This document shows positions 62,934 through 64,000 of a stretch of 64,000 bases of DNA, piece after piece; the first letter of the stretch is position 1, and the number at the start of each line of letters is the position of its first letter. The position numbers and the translations under genes are program-made. This DNA is from Leptospira sp. WS4.C2 (GTDB lineage Bacteria; Spirochaetota; Leptospiria; Leptospirales; Leptospiraceae): positions 2,876,501 to 2,940,500 of the forward strand of contig NZ_CP162139.1 in assembly GCF_040833985.1 (NCBI RefSeq). The letters run 5' to 3'. The notes below the pieces were generated by a model, which saw nothing but the letters and a program-made list of their open reading frames with translations, ran no database searches and was not told where the DNA came from.

Positions 62934-64000
62934 ATGTCAATCAAATCCTTTATCCCTGCAAAGTTCAATCTTCCTGCTCTATGGTTTACGGATCTGACTC
63001 TTCCCGTTCTCAATAAAATGGTCCACAATTTAGAATCTATCGAGATCTCAAGTTCCGACCAAAAGACATTAAAATCCTTCCAAAAAGAAAGACTCCTCTA
63101 TATCTCCAATCACCCCACAACCAAAGAACCAGGGATTGCCTACTACTCGGCAAACATTATGGGTTCAAGGTTTCATTATATGGCTGCAAGAGAGGTATTC
63201 GAATGGGCCTATGGATTTGTTGGTGACTTCATTCAATCCATCGGAGCCTACTCAGTGTTAGCTGGAGCACCCGATCGCGAATCCCTAAAGGCCTCAAGAG
63301 ATATTCTCGCCTCCCCTGGCGGAAAACTTGCACTTTTTCCAGAAGGAGAACCAACTAGTGGGATGAACGATACCCTCCTTCCCTTCCAACCGGGAGTGGC
63401 CCAGTTAGGTTTTTGGGGTTTGGATGATGCACTTAAAAAAGATCCCCAGGCAAAGATCTGGATTTTACCTACCTTCGTTAAGTACAGAATGACCGGTTCT
63501 ATCGATTCCATGCAAAAAGACATCGACCAAACCATATCGAAAATGGAACAGAAGTTAGGGATCGAAAAAACAGGCAAAGATATTGTACACAGATTTTTAT
63601 CTGTGGGAAAACGGATGATTGAAAGAGAAGAAAAAGAATATGGAGTTCCTGTCGAAGAAGGAAGAGCGGATGACTTTGACTACCGATTGGGACGGATGCG
63701 TCACGCCATGCTCGACAACATCGCAAGAAAAGCAAACATCCCCAAATGGGATGCGGATGCCAATGCCATAGAAAAACTCAGAAGAATCTTAAGTGTACTC
63801 GAAATGGTCTCTGTCGGAATGCCTGATCCAAACGGCGAACTTCCAAGCCTTGAGATGGCAACTTGGGCAAGAAAAGCGGCCACCAAAGCCTACGACTTTA
63901 TTACCATTCAAACCGCTTATATCAAGGAACTACCTAGTGCCGAACGATTGTATGAGTTTTTATATCGTTACGAAAACGAACTTTTTGGCGAATTCCGAGC
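62934..64000 (+). CDS. PlsC-like acyltransferase (partial, C-terminus off right edge)
   Basis: 355 codons are in the window from ATG 62934. Motif I appears as NH-PTTKE (His60, Glu65) where the family has H-x4-D. Motif III is LFPEGEPTSG, matching the usual FPEGT-type block. No membrane segment is clear in the first 100 residues. It probably transfers an acyl chain to a lipid. A long C-terminal helical part continues past the edge. Confidence 0.78.
   Translation, partial: MSIKSFIPAKFNLPALWFTDLTLPVLNKMVHNLESIEISSSDQKTLKSFQKERLLYISNHPTTKEPGIAYYSANIMGSRFHYMAAREVFEWAYGFVGDFIQSIGAYSVLAGAPDRESLKASRDILASPGGKLALFPEGEPTSGMNDTLLPFQPGVAQLGFWGLDDALKKDPQAKIWILPTFVKYRMTGSIDSMQKDIDQTISKMEQKLGIEKTGKDIVHRFLSVGKRMIEREEKEYGVPVEEGRADDFDYRLGRMRHAMLDNIARKANIPKWDADANAIEKLRRILSVLEMVSVGMPDPNGELPSLEMATWARKAATKAYDFITIQTAYIKELPSAERLYEFLYRYENELFGEFR

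Noticed and set aside
1..64000. tRNA, rRNA, CRISPR, insertion sequence or prophage
   Set aside because: No cloverleaf-like or repeat-spacer pattern, transposase, integrase or phage gene was seen, and the intergenic gaps are too small for most of them.

Overview
The window looks like a chromosomal segment of a Leptospira species, probably from the free-living (saprophytic) side of the genus. The sequence is AT-rich with weak ribosome binding sites. The gene content fits a spirochete: a CheX-type chemotaxis phosphatase, a FlaA-like exported protein, OmpL47-type repeats, a PilZ protein with a leptospira-like N-terminal part, several SpoIIE-type phosphatases and STAS proteins, CarD, and a caa3-type oxidase cluster. 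Genus assignment is inference from protein families; no rRNA or tRNA gene is present. Genes are packed tightly: no gene-free stretch exceeds 300 bases, and I see no insertion sequence, prophage, CRISPR array or attachment site.

Layout. 1-8089 (leftward): a giant Ser/Thr kinase-AAA-GAF-SpoIIE regulator running off the left edge, an SDR oxidoreductase, a PilZ protein and a universal stress protein. 8220-16503: a leftward polyamine ABC transporter (ydcSTUV/potABCD type) divergent from gabD-gabT-patD, together a putrescine/GABA uptake and breakdown module. 16562-23957: a DUF389 membrane protein, a SurA-N/PpiD-like anchor protein with cheX, and a leftward OmpA/TPR envelope operon. 24008-29466: ABC-F ATPase YbiT, an outer-membrane protein, rdgB (apparently CTG-started), a STAS protein, comF and an OmpL47-type protein. 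29530-39189: a FlaA-like protein, a leftward carD-yacL-lnt-unknown cluster with an upstream SPOR protein, a methyltransferase and a membrane SpoIIE phosphatase.

39258-46085 is the respiratory block: coxB-coxA-coxC-coxD with sco and a 50-residue membrane ORF leftward, divergent from ctaA-ctaB (heme A synthesis). 46130-53212 holds two TPM proteins, a 7TMR-DISM/SpoIIE phosphatase, citrate synthase, a STAS protein, a zinc-ribbon membrane protein, a lipoprotein cytochrome c and a TIGR01777-type epimerase. 53287-61052 is a tightly overlapping rightward operon: membrane protein, MoxR AAA ATPase, unknown protein, HExxH+VWA protein, unknown protein, AMP-forming ligase and a NadR-like NAD salvage enzyme. 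61015-64000 has a PhyH-like oxygenase, a short helical protein and an ICMT-like methyltransferase leftward, and an acyltransferase running off the right edge.

The best candidates for undescribed biology are the MoxR / metallopeptidase-VWA operon with its two unrecognised partners; a pair of paralogous SpoIIE phosphatases sharing an unusual linker and altered catalytic motifs; a hidden 50-aa membrane ORF in the cytochrome oxidase cluster; a G7 tract inside a promoter-like spacer between the OmpL47-type and FlaA-like genes; and a hairpin that covers the comF start codon.
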